From Chloroflexota bacterium (lineage in GTDB: Bacteria > Chloroflexota > Anaerolineae > Anaerolineales > Villigracilaceae): a DNA stretch of 64,000 nt. Numbering within the stretch: position 1 is the stretch's first letter; the number at the start of each line of letters is the position of its first letter. Location: positions 61,498 to 125,497 of the forward strand of contig JAJYLQ010000011.1 in the NCBI GenBank assembly GCA_021787595.1, in the 5' to 3' direction. The notes below the pieces were generated by a model. It saw only the letters and a program-made list of their open reading frames with translations. It ran no database searches and had not been told where the DNA came from. A program made the position numbers and the translations under genes. Below, in pieces: positions 16,033 to 25,994 of this stretch.

Positions 16033-17190
16033 ATGGACAGCTTTGCTTTCATTATTCATCCAATTGACCCCAAGCGTGACGTCAGCCGTAAATTTCCCTT
16101 CCTTGGCAAAGTGCTGACGGAACGTCAAATCAATTTTTTCTCCACCTTCTTTCCTCCCGTTTACCTTTCTGAAATCGAAGGCATTACTTCGAAGGCGACC
16201 GGCAAACAAATCAAGGGCTGGTTCGTGGCCTGTCCCTACACTCCCAAACGGATGATGGAATTGCCGGAAGGAACCGTCTATCGTAAGATTGTTCAAACGG
16301 GCCGCATGGCGGAGAAATTGGGCGCGCAGATTCTTGGGCTCGGAGCATTTACGTCCGTGGTGGGCGACGCGGGCGTGACGATTGCGAAAGAACTCGATGT
16401 TCCCGTTACGACGGGCGACTCGCTCACCGTCGCGATGGCAGTACAGGCGATTCGCGAAGCCGCGGAGGTGATGGACATTCCGCTTTACAACGCGACCGCG
16501 GCGGTGGTCGGCGCGACGGGCGCGATCGGGCGCGTCTGCGCGGAACTGTTGGCAGGCGAGGTGGGACGCCTGATCCTGATCGCCAGGGACGGGAAAAAGC
16601 TCGAGGGGCTGCGCGACCGCTTGAAGCATGTGCCGAGCGGCGTCGAGGCATCCGGGATGCGGGCGCTTCGACCAGACTCAGCACAGGCCGAGATTATCAT
16701 TAGCACGAGGATGGATTCGCTTTACGACGCGCATCTGATCCTGACAGTCACAAGCGCCATCCATGATGTCATCCACCCCGAAAATCTCCAGCCGGGCAGC
16801 GTGGTCTGCGACGTGGCCCGGCCCCGTGACGTTTCTGCAATGGTCGCCGCGGCCAGGGATGATATATTAGTGATTGACGGCGGAATGGTGGATGTGCCAG
16901 GCCCCGTGAATTTCCATTTTAATTTTGGCTTCCCGGAAGGCAGGGCGTACGCCTGCATGGCCGAGACGATGGCTCTTGCGCTGGAAGGCCGTTTTGAAGA
17001 TTATACTGTTGGCAAGGAAATTACACTGGAACGGGTAAGAGAGATCACGGCAATCGCCGAAAAGCATGGCTTCCGCCTGAGCGGGTTCCGCTCATTCGAG
17101 CGCGAAGTCACGGAAGAACAGATCGAAACCGTGCGCCGCAATGCCCACAGGGCAGTGCCTGCTGATGCGGCAGGAATCAAGCGCACATAG
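16033..17190 (+). CDS. Acyl-ACP-reductase-like (AAR-like) NAD(P)-binding protein
   Basis: 385 residues. The order of motifs resembles cyanobacterial long-chain acyl-ACP reductase. LGLGAFTSVVGDAG is at residues 101-114, a Rossmann nucleotide loop VVGATGAIG at 158-166, the acidic VIDGGMVDVPGPVNF, then C308 in AYACMAETMALALEG where that enzyme has its thioester cysteine. The AEKHGFRL segment near the end also matches. If the assignment holds, it reduces a fatty-acyl thioester to a fatty aldehyde with NAD(P)H. It also resembles the shikimate/quinate dehydrogenase fold, so product naming stays tentative. No aldehyde-deformylating oxygenase gene is in the window. ATG 16033 has no clear ribosome site. 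A response regulator begins 8 nt after the stop. Confidence 0.68.
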   Translation: MDSFAFIIHPIDPKRDVSRKFPFLGKVLTERQINFFSTFFPPVYLSEIEGITSKATGKQIKGWFVACPYTPKRMMELPEGTVYRKIVQTGRMAEKLGAQILGLGAFTSVVGDAGVTIAKELDVPVTTGDSLTVAMAVQAIREAAEVMDIPLYNATAAVVGATGAIGRVCAELLAGEVGRLILIARDGKKLEGLRDRLKHVPSGVEASGMRALRPDSAQAEIIISTRMDSLYDAHLILTVTSAIHDVIHPENLQPGSVVCDVARPRDVSAMVAAARDDILVIDGGMVDVPGPVNFHFNFGFPEGRAYACMAETMALALEGRFEDYTVGKEITLERVREITAIAEKHGFRLSGFRSFEREVTEEQIETVRRNAHRAVPADAAGIKRT

Positions 17191-17198
17191 GAGGCTCT

Positions 17199-18098
17199 AT
17201 GGGAAAAGCCCGCCTGTTGGTCGTGGAAGACGATGTTGACATCGCGAACATGCTCAAGATTTATTTCTCGGGCATGGAGTTCGAGGTGGATGTCGCGCAC
17301 CGCGGCTCGGACGCACTCGAAAAGACGAAGCACGTACTTCCACATTTGATCGTGCTGGACATCATGCTGCCGGATATTGACGGCTATGAAGTCTGCCGCA
17401 ACCTGCGGACGAGCACGCGCACCAGTCACATTCCCGTGATTTTCCTGACACAGAAGGATGAACGCAGCGATAAGTTGCAGGGCCTCGAACTCGGCGCGGA
17501 CGATTACATCACCAAGCCGTTCGACATCGAGGAATTGAAACTGCGCGTGACGGGCGCGATCCGGCGCTCGGAGCGCGAGAGTCTCACCGATCCGCGTTCG
17601 GGACTTCCAGCCGGGAGGCTGATCGAGGAGCAATTGCGCCGCATCATCCGCGAAAAGGATTGGGCCCTGCTCGATATGCGCGTCAATCATTTCGAGCCGT
17701 TCAAGGACGTGTATGGCTTCGTGGCGGGCGACGATGTGATGCGTTTTACGGCGATGCTCATCGGCGAAGTGGTGGATGAATTCGGCACCAGCGGCGACTT
17801 CATCGGACACGCGGGCGGGGACAATTTCATCGTCATCACGAAGAACGAGAATGCATCCAACATCAAGCAGCGCGTCAAGGAACGGTTCACGGCGGAGGTC
17901 CAAACGCATTACAACTTCATTGACCGCCAGCAGGGATTCATGCAGGCGCCAAAACCGGACGGCGGTTCTGATAAAGTGCCGTTCATGACGATGTCTGTTG
18001 GCGTCGTCTCGCCGAGCCAGCAATCCTTTGCGGATATTCGCGAGATCACCGAAATGGCCGCGGAAGCGCGGCGCCAGGACTCTCTGACAACGGCGTAG
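17199..18098 (+). CDS. Response regulator with degenerate GGDEF-like output domain
   Basis: 299 residues. Residues 1-125 are a canonical receiver with acidic pocket E10-D11-D12, phospho-acceptor D54 (LIVLDIMLP) and Lys in ITKPFD. The C-terminal ~170 residues look like a GGDEF fold (ALLDMRVNHFEPFKDVYG), but the active-site signature reads AGGDNF where GGDEF is expected. Cyclic-di-GMP synthesis is therefore unlikely; it may bind GTP or serve as an interaction domain. GGAGG precedes ATG 17199. The giant kinase gene starts 16 nt downstream, so it is the obvious kinase partner. Confidence 0.85.
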   Translation: MGKARLLVVEDDVDIANMLKIYFSGMEFEVDVAHRGSDALEKTKHVLPHLIVLDIMLPDIDGYEVCRNLRTSTRTSHIPVIFLTQKDERSDKLQGLELGADDYITKPFDIEELKLRVTGAIRRSERESLTDPRSGLPAGRLIEEQLRRIIREKDWALLDMRVNHFEPFKDVYGFVAGDDVMRFTAMLIGEVVDEFGTSGDFIGHAGGDNFIVITKNENASNIKQRVKERFTAEVQTHYNFIDRQQGFMQAPKPDGGSDKVPFMTMSVGVVSPSQQSFADIREITEMAAEARRQDSLTTA

Positions 18099-18114
18099 GA
18101 GCCGTCCTGCAGGT

Positions 18115-21100
18115 ATGTTTGCCAGCTTGAACCTGGGCATGATGCTGATCATCGCCGGACTGGTATTCGTGATACTGGTCTGGGGATCGCTGCGCTTTGC
18201 TCCGCACGGTTCGAGCGGCGGGGAAACCGATTCCACTCCTTTTGTTCTTCCTGATTCGAATCAATCGAGCGATGCGGTCGTGGTCATTCAATCCGGCGGC
18301 CGCGTGGATTATGTCAACACACTGGCGCGCGAATGGTTTGGATTGCGGGAAGGCGACCCGGCTGACCTCGAACGGCTGCTGCGCCGCGTCCGCCCGCCGG
18401 ATGATTTTTTGGAAGTGTGCGCCGCGCCCGGGCAAAAACGGTTGAGCGTCAACGGGAGATTGGTTGAGGCCACGTCTTATCAGGTGCCGGGCATATATCC
18501 GCAAATGCTGGTTTCCCTGCGCGGCATGGATTTGTCGCCGGAATTGATGTCGGATCGCCAGGAATTTTCCTCTTCGATTTTAAAAGTCATTACCGATTTC
18601 AATCAGTCCATCGCCTCCAGCCTGGACTTCGAAGCGACGCTGCGCGCCATTCTCGATAACGTGAGCCGGCTGGTGCCCGCTGATTTGCTGGAGATCAAAG
18701 TCTGGGATGAAGACGAAAAGGGATTCGCGGCGTATCGCTTTCAGGAAATGAATGATGCCGGGCCCAAACTCGTTCTCGCCGCGCAAAGCCAGTTTGGGGA
18801 TTTGGCGGACAAAATCATCGAGACGAGGTCGCCGCTTCTTTTAACGGACACCCGCACCGCGTCGGTGAATGAAGCGAATGGCGGTTTTTTGCGATTCCAT
18901 TCTTATCTTGGCATTCCGTTGACAGCGGGCGGAGAGTTGGTCGGACTGCTCGAATGCGGTCAGTCCGCCAGCGCGGCGTTTGGCCGGCACGACATGGATT
19001 TGTTGCAGTGGGTTGCGGGCCAAATGGGCGCGGCATTGCGTAATGCGATGCTTTATGAAGCCGAGCGGCGCCGGGCGCTCGAGCTTTCGGGCCTCGCAAA
19101 TCTGGCGCAGGCCGTCAGCGCCATCCGCGAGCCGCAGGACTTGTTTGCGCGGCTTGTGGAAAGCGTGGCCCCGCTTTTCGACGCCGAGATCATCGGCTTT
19201 CTTCTTTACGATGAAAACAAACGCACTTTGGAAGGACAAATTCCGTTCCGCGGCCTGCCGACTCACATCGTGCAAATTTATCGCGCCGCAATTGCCGCGA
19301 ACAGCGCCGCGGAAGCGTTGATCGAGGAACGCCAGCCGATCATCACGTTGAACGCCTCGGAGGATGAGAACTGGCGCGCGCTGGGTTTGACGGATATTGC
19401 GCTGGCCGCCAGCCTGCGCGACTCGGCGCTTGTGCCGCTGGTTTCAGCAGGGGAAATGGTCGGCTACTTCCAGGTCTCTCATCACAAGCGCGGGACATCT
19501 GGATTCTCCGATGCATTCTCCGACTCCGAATTACGCCTGATGCGCATCGTCAGCGACCAGGCTGCCGCGATCATCCTCAACGCTGCGCTTGTCCAGCAGA
19601 GCCGCCAGCGCGCCCAGCGCTCGGACGCCTTAAGGCGTATTTCGAGTCTTGCCGTTTCGTCTGCGACGCTGGAAGAAGTTCTCAAATATTCGCTTCAGGA
19701 ACTGGCGGGGTTGTTCCAGGCTGATGTGGCCGCGGCGTTTTTGCTCGATGAAGCGCGCGGCGAGCTGCGCGTTCATTTCGATTCCATGGTTGGCGTGTCC
19801 GACGAAGTCGCGAATTCTTTTCCGCCTCTCGTGGTGGATGATCCCGAATATCGCCAGACCGTTGCAGGCAGCCAGCGCGCTTTTCTTTCGAACCGGATCA
19901 GCATCGATCGCCGTGTGATTCCGTTTTATCGTCCGCTGGTGACCGCGCTCGGCGTTGAGTCGGCCATCGTTGTGCCGCTGGCCGCGCATGAAAAAACACT
20001 GGGCGAACTGAACCTGAGTTCGCGCCGGATCAACGCCTTCAACGATTACGATTTGAAGATCGTTTCCACAGCCGCGGAGCAACTGGCTTCGGCCATCGAA
20101 AGCCTGCGCCTGATTTCGCAGACCGACGAATCCCTGCGGCGCCGCGTCGAGCAGTTGACTGCAATTGCGCGTGTCAGCCGCGAAATGGGTGCATCTCTTT
20201 CGGCAGATCACCTGCTGGATGTGATCCATGATGAGGCGGTGCGTACAACCGGCGCAGACTGCGGTTCGGTTCTTCTCCTGGACCCCGAAGCGCCCGCCGC
20301 CGATCCGCGCGTCCTGCGCTCGGTCGGCTGTCCGTACGCGGGCGAACTGTCGCCCCTGGAGCGAAGCGCCATCCAAAACAACGAGTCGTTCCTGATCCCG
20401 GACTTCAGCCAGGGAGGATTCTTCGCGCCGCACGAAGGAGTGCGTTCGGCGATTGTGGTGCCGATGGCGCATCACGGGAATCTGGCGGGTCTCATCCAGT
20501 TGCACTCCATGCAGGCCGGCTTCTTTGATCGAACGGCACTCGAGATAACGCAGACGCTTGCCATCCAGGCTTCGATTGCCCTGAACAACGCGCGCAAATA
20601 TGAAAGCGAGCGCCAGCAGGCTGAACTTCTGCGCCGCCGTTCTGAAACGCTTGGGAAATTCTCGAACGCCAATTATTCGATCAGCGTTGAACAGCCGCTG
20701 GAAGAATCGCTCAAATTGATCGCGCAGGGCATCCGCGAATCAACGCCGTTCCGCGTGGTGCTGATCAGTTTGTACGAACCGGAAGGCGGCATGCTGCGCC
20801 GCGCGGTCGGCGTTGGCATTTCCCCGGAAATGCTCAACGAGTTGATGTCACATAAACAGCCGCTGGCGAGCATCCGGCAATTGATGCGGCCCGAATTCAA
20901 AATCGGCCGTTCGTATTACATTCCCGCTGATCAAACGCCTGTGCTTCCGGCTGACATTCATTATGTGTATTCCAGCGATTATATGGCGGCGCAGGCCAAA
21001 CAGAATGCCTGGGATGCGGATGACTTTTTGCTGATCCCGCTGGAGGATGCGCAGGGGAATCCGCTTGGGCTGATCAGCCTCGACGATCCTGAAAATGGCC

Positions 21101-24100
21101 TGCGACCCGACCGCGCCGCGATCGATTCTCTTGAATTATTTGCGGCGCAGGCGGTTCAAATCATCAGCCAATCCGCGCGTTTCGGCGATTTGAAGAACCG
21201 CATCGAGTCGTTATCGTCCGGTTTGCAGCGCCAGCAGAAACTTCTCAACGTCACACAGACGGATTTGCCGGTGTTGTTGAGAAAGGACCTCGAGCAGACC
21301 ATCGCGCTGCACAATCTCGACCGCCGCGCGCAGCGCGTGCGCGCGGGTTTGGCCATCACTGAATCGGTCAGCCGCCAGTTGGATGCTTCCCTGGCTTTGC
21401 ATGCTCTGGGCCGCGAAACGCTGACGCAGTTGGGCATGTCCATTGCATTGGTGGCGGAAAATGCCCCGGAGGGGCCGCGCCTGCTTCACGTTCTGGGCAG
21501 CGTCCCAAGGTCGAGCAATCCCGAAGCGTTGTTCGGCCAGCGCAATCCGCTGCGTTCTGTTCTACAGGCTGGCGAGCCGATCCTGATTCCAAATTTGGAT
21601 GAGGACGACGAGTGGCGCGACACGCCGCTGCTCAATCAGATGCGCGCCAAAGCCATCTTGTGCCTGCCTGTGATGGTGGAGAACCGTCCAATTGCCGCCA
21701 TGCTTGCGCTCAGTCCGGAACCAATGCAGGCTTTCACGGAAGAAGACCGCCAGGTTTATTACCAGATTTCGCGGCAGACCTCGGTCGTTCTGCAAAATAT
21801 TTCCCTGCTCAACGAAACGCGCCGCCGCTTGCAGGAAGTGAATCTCCTGCTCGAATTCAGCCGCCGTTTGAGCGGGCTCGATCCGGATCAAATGGTCAGG
21901 GCCCTGCTCGATAGCGGACGCCGCGTTCTGCCGGCGGCGCATGCTGGCGTTGTTTTGTTGTGGAATGAGCAGAGTCAATTGCTCGAGCCGCGCGCCGTCT
22001 CAGGCTATGCGGATAACAATATCCTGATGCGAATCTCGTATCGCCCCGGTGAGGCTTTGCCGGGCGCTGTGTTTGCCGATAAAAAGCCGCGCCGCGTGGA
22101 TGAAGTGAATTTCCCGCGTGATTATGTCTTGTCATCCGATAATCTGGGTCATTACCGCCAGGGAACCGGCGGGCGCTTGCCGGTTTCCAGTCTGTTGATC
22201 CCGATCGCTGCTGGAGATCAGGGCATTGGCGTGTTGGTGTTCGACAACTTCAACACGCCAGCGGCCTTCAAGGTGGAGGACGAAGCTTTGCTGGTTTCGC
22301 TTTCGCAGCAGGTCGCGCTCTCGCTCGAAAATGTGCGCCTCGTCCACACGACGGCGGAACGCGCCGGACAACTGCAAGCCTTGAATGAAGTTGCAAGCGC
22401 GATGACTTCGAGCCTGCGTTCCGATCAATTGGTTGCTTCCCTGCTCGAACAGTTGGCCCCGGTTTTGCCGTTTGACACTGCCACGCTCTGGCTCCGGGAC
22501 AAGGAACGGCTGACCGTTACCGCGGCCCGCGGCTTCACCGATAATGAGAGGCGTCTCGGCCTGGCTGTCGCAGTATCCGACAGTGCCTTGTTCAAGGAAA
22601 TGGTTCGCAGCGGACAGCCGATCTTCATCGGCGATGTGCGCGCAGATTCGCGCTTCCCATCTGTGGAAGCGCCGCGGCTTTCGTGGCTGGGCGTGCCGTT
22701 GATTTCCAAAGGCGAATTGACCGGCGTAATTGCGCTCGAAAAATGGCAGTCATTTTTCTACAGCCGTGAACAAATCCAACTGGCGACAACATTCGCAAGC
22801 CAGGCCGCTGTTGCGCTCGATAATGCCTACCTGTATGAAGAAAGTCTCCGCCGCGCCTCGGAGTTGGATGAACGTTCGAAACGCCTGGCTTTGCTTAATC
22901 GTTTCTCCTCGGCCTTGGGCGGTTTATTGGACGCCAATCAAATTTTGGAGCTTACGGCACAGGAATTGCGGGGGGCTCTAAACGCGGATCGGGTCTTCGT
23001 GGTTTCGTTTGAGCGCGGACAGCCCGTCTGGGCGGCCTCGTCGCCCAGGGAACTGCGGGAACTGCCCCAGGTCCTGCCCGATGCGCCTTTGTTCGAGCGA
23101 CTGCGCGAATCGCTTGGCATCTTCAACACAGAGAATTTGAAATCCGAATCGGATATCGCGCCGTTGATGGATTTTATCGGCAAAGACGTGAAAGCTTTGC
23201 TGGTCATCCCGCTGGCAAGCGGGCAAAATCTGCGGGCGCTCCTGTTCGCGCAAATGATCGGCGATGGACGTTTCTCGCTGACCGAAATCGAATTGGCGCG
23301 CACGATTGCCAACCAGGCTTCGATTGCGCTCGAGAACGCGCGCCTGTACGAGTCCACCGTGCGGACCGCGGAACGTTTTGCGATCCTGAACCAGTCCAGT
23401 GCGGAGGTGGGAGCCAGCCTCGACGCGGAGCAGATTTACGCTTCGATCCATCGCGCGGCGGAACACCTGATGCCCGTGGACGCGTTCGTCATCAGCCTGC
23501 TGGATGAAGAGAAGCAGGAGGTCGAGGGCGTTTATTTGATGGACATGGACCAGCGCACGCCGAACATGCGCGTGCCGATCGGACAGGGCCTCAGCGGACG
23601 CGTGATCGCCAGCGGCCAGCCATTGCTGATCAATGGCCCGGAGAATGCCGATTCCATGGGGGCCATTGCGGTGGGGGAGCGCGGGACGCCGGTATCGATT
23701 CTGGCGATTCCGATGATTCTGCGCGGCAGGACGATTGGCATGTTGTCAACGCAAAGTTATCAGGCCAACGTTTATTCCGAGGAGGATCTTCAAATCCTGA
23801 GCACGCTTGGCAACCAGGCGGCGGTCGCCATCCAAAATGGACGATTGTTCGGCGAGACTCAGCGCCTGGCGCAGGAACTTGAACAACGTGTCATCGAACG
23901 CACCGCACAATTACAGCGCGAACAGCAAAATACGGAAACGCTGTTACGCATCCTGACCGAAGTTTCCTCGAGCCTCGACCTCGACCGCGCCCTCAACCGC
24001 ACGCTTTCCCTGCTCAATGACGCCATCGGCGCGGAACAGGGCACGATCATGCTTCTTCATGCGGACGATAACCTTCTGCATTACCGCGCCGGTTATGGAT

Positions 24101-25554
24101 ACCTGACGGATCGAACGGATGGCGGCGGACGCAGTTTCACGCTCAAAGTCGGCGAAGGGCTGGCGGGATGGGTCGTGCAAAACCGCGAGGCTTCCTTGAT
24201 CGAGGATCTGCGCGAAGATCCGCGCTGGGTTCAGTCTCCCTCCACCTCGCGCGAACATCGCAGCGCCATCGTGGCTCCATTACTGGTTGCAGAGGATGTG
24301 ATCGGCGTCCTGATGGTTTTCCGCCGCGAGGCCAGCTACTTTACGCCGGAAAGCCTGAGCCTGGTCAAAGCAATTGCCAGCCAGGTCGCGGTCGCGATCA
24401 ACAACGCGCATTTGTATGAGCTGATCCGCGACCAGGCGGAACGTCTCGGTTCGATGCTTCGCAAGGAACAGGAAGAGGCCAGCCGTTCGCAAGCCATCCT
24501 CGAAGCAGTGGCGGACGGTGTGCTGGTCACCGGCGCGGATAACCGCATTACCTTCCTCAACTCATCCATCCAGCGCATTCTGGCAATTGACAGCCACCGC
24601 GTGCTGGGCCAGCCCCTGGATGCTTTCGGCGGGCTGTTTGGCAAGGCTGCTTCAACCTGGATGGAGACCATCCGCCGCTGGTCGGAGGCGCCCGGCGCGT
24701 ATGAAGTTGGCGAAACGTATGCCGAACAGTTGGAACTGGGCGATGGGCGCATTGCCCTCGTCCACCTTGCGCCGGTGATCCTGCAGAATGACTTCCTCGG
24801 CACGGTGTCCATCTTCCGCGACATCACACACGAGGTCGAAGTGGACCGCTTGAAGTCCGAGTTTGTGGCGACGGTGAGTCACGAACTCCGCACGCCGATG
24901 ACGGCCATCAAGGGTTACGTGGATATCCTGTTGATGGGCGCGGCGGGCGCGGTCAATGAAAACCAGGCGCATTTCCTGAGCATCGTCAAGAACAACATTG
25001 ACCGGCTGAACATCCTGGTCAATGACCTGCTCGACATTTCGCGCATCGAGGCCGGGCGGGTGATTCTCTCGCCGCAGCCGCTTGATCTGCGTGATGTGGC
25101 CGAGGATGTGATCGCGGATATCCTGCGCCGTTCGCAGGAGGAAAACAGGCCCATGGCGCTTTCGCTGGACGCGCCGCGCACTCTACCGCGCGTCTTTGGC
25201 GATGCGGAACGTGTGCGCCAGATTCTCGACAACCTCCTGGACAATGCCTATCACTACACTCCGGAGAACGGCACGATCAAAGTCCACATCCATTCCGCGA
25301 ACGGGAGCGAAGTCCAGGTGGATGTGACGGATAACGGCGTAGGAATATCGAAGCCCGATCAGGAACGCGTCTTCGAACGTTTCTATCGCGGTGAGCATCC
25401 TTTCGTGCTTGCGACGCCCGGCACCGGGCTGGGTTTGCCCATCGTGAAGCAATTGGTCGAAATGCACAACGGACGAATTTGGATGGAGAGCAGGGGCATC
25501 CCCGGCGAGGGAAGCACATTTTCCTTTACCCTTCCAGCTTATAAGGATAAATGA
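18115..25554 (+). CDS. Giant multi-GAF/PAS sensor histidine kinase (2479 residues, about 11 GAF domains)
   Basis: One N-terminal membrane helix (residues 5-24) and a PAS-like segment (about 52-138) are followed by a run of about eleven GAF domains. These begin near residues 159, 327, 506, 682, 846, 1075, 1242, 1421, 1591, 1754 and 1942. Each opens with a helix like LNxxSxxxxxSLDxxxLL and ends with QAAVALxNARLYE. A PAS domain (about 2128-2240), HisKA with H2256 in VSHELRTP, and HATPase (N box LDNLLDNAYHYTP, DNGVGIS, GTGLGLPIVK) complete it. All kinase motifs are intact. GAF domains bind cyclic nucleotides, tetrapyrroles, haem or other small ligands; no chromophore Cys is obvious to me. It is flanked by two response regulators, 16 nt upstream and 7 nt downstream, in one operon. 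Confidence 0.93.
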   Translation: MFASLNLGMMLIIAGLVFVILVWGSLRFAPHGSSGGETDSTPFVLPDSNQSSDAVVVIQSGGRVDYVNTLAREWFGLREGDPADLERLLRRVRPPDDFLEVCAAPGQKRLSVNGRLVEATSYQVPGIYPQMLVSLRGMDLSPELMSDRQEFSSSILKVITDFNQSIASSLDFEATLRAILDNVSRLVPADLLEIKVWDEDEKGFAAYRFQEMNDAGPKLVLAAQSQFGDLADKIIETRSPLLLTDTRTASVNEANGGFLRFHSYLGIPLTAGGELVGLLECGQSASAAFGRHDMDLLQWVAGQMGAALRNAMLYEAERRRALELSGLANLAQAVSAIREPQDLFARLVESVAPLFDAEIIGFLLYDENKRTLEGQIPFRGLPTHIVQIYRAAIAANSAAEALIEERQPIITLNASEDENWRALGLTDIALAASLRDSALVPLVSAGEMVGYFQVSHHKRGTSGFSDAFSDSELRLMRIVSDQAAAIILNAALVQQSRQRAQRSDALRRISSLAVSSATLEEVLKYSLQELAGLFQADVAAAFLLDEARGELRVHFDSMVGVSDEVANSFPPLVVDDPEYRQTVAGSQRAFLSNRISIDRRVIPFYRPLVTALGVESAIVVPLAAHEKTLGELNLSSRRINAFNDYDLKIVSTAAEQLASAIESLRLISQTDESLRRRVEQLTAIARVSREMGASLSADHLLDVIHDEAVRTTGADCGSVLLLDPEAPAADPRVLRSVGCPYAGELSPLERSAIQNNESFLIPDFSQGGFFAPHEGVRSAIVVPMAHHGNLAGLIQLHSMQAGFFDRTALEITQTLAIQASIALNNARKYESERQQAELLRRRSETLGKFSNANYSISVEQPLEESLKLIAQGIRESTPFRVVLISLYEPEGGMLRRAVGVGISPEMLNELMSHKQPLASIRQLMRPEFKIGRSYYIPADQTPVLPADIHYVYSSDYMAAQAKQNAWDADDFLLIPLEDAQGNPLGLISLDDPENGLRPDRAAIDSLELFAAQAVQIISQSARFGDLKNRIESLSSGLQRQQKLLNVTQTDLPVLLRKDLEQTIALHNLDRRAQRVRAGLAITESVSRQLDASLALHALGRETLTQLGMSIALVAENAPEGPRLLHVLGSVPRSSNPEALFGQRNPLRSVLQAGEPILIPNLDEDDEWRDTPLLNQMRAKAILCLPVMVENRPIAAMLALSPEPMQAFTEEDRQVYYQISRQTSVVLQNISLLNETRRRLQEVNLLLEFSRRLSGLDPDQMVRALLDSGRRVLPAAHAGVVLLWNEQSQLLEPRAVSGYADNNILMRISYRPGEALPGAVFADKKPRRVDEVNFPRDYVLSSDNLGHYRQGTGGRLPVSSLLIPIAAGDQGIGVLVFDNFNTPAAFKVEDEALLVSLSQQVALSLENVRLVHTTAERAGQLQALNEVASAMTSSLRSDQLVASLLEQLAPVLPFDTATLWLRDKERLTVTAARGFTDNERRLGLAVAVSDSALFKEMVRSGQPIFIGDVRADSRFPSVEAPRLSWLGVPLISKGELTGVIALEKWQSFFYSREQIQLATTFASQAAVALDNAYLYEESLRRASELDERSKRLALLNRFSSALGGLLDANQILELTAQELRGALNADRVFVVSFERGQPVWAASSPRELRELPQVLPDAPLFERLRESLGIFNTENLKSESDIAPLMDFIGKDVKALLVIPLASGQNLRALLFAQMIGDGRFSLTEIELARTIANQASIALENARLYESTVRTAERFAILNQSSAEVGASLDAEQIYASIHRAAEHLMPVDAFVISLLDEEKQEVEGVYLMDMDQRTPNMRVPIGQGLSGRVIASGQPLLINGPENADSMGAIAVGERGTPVSILAIPMILRGRTIGMLSTQSYQANVYSEEDLQILSTLGNQAAVAIQNGRLFGETQRLAQELEQRVIERTAQLQREQQNTETLLRILTEVSSSLDLDRALNRTLSLLNDAIGAEQGTIMLLHADDNLLHYRAGYGYLTDRTDGGGRSFTLKVGEGLAGWVVQNREASLIEDLREDPRWVQSPSTSREHRSAIVAPLLVAEDVIGVLMVFRREASYFTPESLSLVKAIASQVAVAINNAHLYELIRDQAERLGSMLRKEQEEASRSQAILEAVADGVLVTGADNRITFLNSSIQRILAIDSHRVLGQPLDAFGGLFGKAASTWMETIRRWSEAPGAYEVGETYAEQLELGDGRIALVHLAPVILQNDFLGTVSIFRDITHEVEVDRLKSEFVATVSHELRTPMTAIKGYVDILLMGAAGAVNENQAHFLSIVKNNIDRLNILVNDLLDISRIEAGRVILSPQPLDLRDVAEDVIADILRRSQEENRPMALSLDAPRTLPRVFGDAERVRQILDNLLDNAYHYTPENGTIKVHIHSANGSEVQVDVTDNGVGISKPDQERVFERFYRGEHPFVLATPGTGLGLPIVKQLVEMHNGRIWMESRGIPGEGSTFSFTLPAYKDK

Positions 25555-25561
25555 GGACTCA

Positions 25562-25936
25562 ATGGCAAAGATTTTGATCGCTGAAGACGAACCGGATATT
25601 CGCGAACTTGTTGCATTTACACTTCGCTTCGCAGGCTACGAAGTGGTGGCCGCTGCCAACGGAGAGGAAGCGGTGCAGGCTGCCTCACGCGAATACCCTG
25701 ATCTCATCCTCATGGATGTCCGTATGCCGCGCATGACCGGCTACGATGCCTGCCGCATCATGAAGCGGAACGCAGAGTTGAAGGATATCCCGGTGGTATT
25801 TCTTTCGGCGAAGGGCCAGGAGTCGGAAATCCAAACCGGGCTGGAAGCGGGAGCGGAGGAGTATTTGCTGAAGCCGTTCGCTCCCGATCAATTGACGGAT
25901 CGCGTGCGTGCGATCTTATCGAAGTTTGGAAAGTGA
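25562..25936 (+). CDS. Single-domain response regulator (CheY-like)
   Basis: A 124-residue receiver with no output domain. Acidic pocket E8-D9-E10, phospho-acceptor D52 (LILMDVRMPRM), switch Ser in VVFLSAKG and Lys in LLKPFAP are all present. It starts 7 nt after the giant kinase gene, so it is the likely phospho-acceptor. Signal output must go through protein contacts. A perfect hairpin follows its stop. Confidence 0.92.
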   Translation: MAKILIAEDEPDIRELVAFTLRFAGYEVVAAANGEEAVQAASREYPDLILMDVRMPRMTGYDACRIMKRNAELKDIPVVFLSAKGQESEIQTGLEAGAEEYLLKPFAPDQLTDRVRAILSKFGK

Positions 25937-25950
25937 TTTGACCTCTTATC

Positions 25951-25978
25951 CCTCACCCGTCCCAACGGACGGGTGAGG
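25951..25978. repeat. Perfect 12-bp hairpin, CCTCACCCGTCC type
   Basis: CCTCACCCGTCC (25951-25962), loop CAAC, then GGACGGGTGAGG (25967-25978). It has no T run on either strand, so it looks like a member of the CCCTCACCC repeat family more than a strong terminator. Confidence 0.65.
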
Positions 25979-25994
25979 AAAGAGAGGTAATACC

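Noticed and set aside
25951..25978. Hairpin after the single-domain response regulator as an intrinsic terminator
   Set aside because: There is no T run on either strand, and the next gene has a close ribosome site; it fits the dispersed CCCTCACCC repeat family better.
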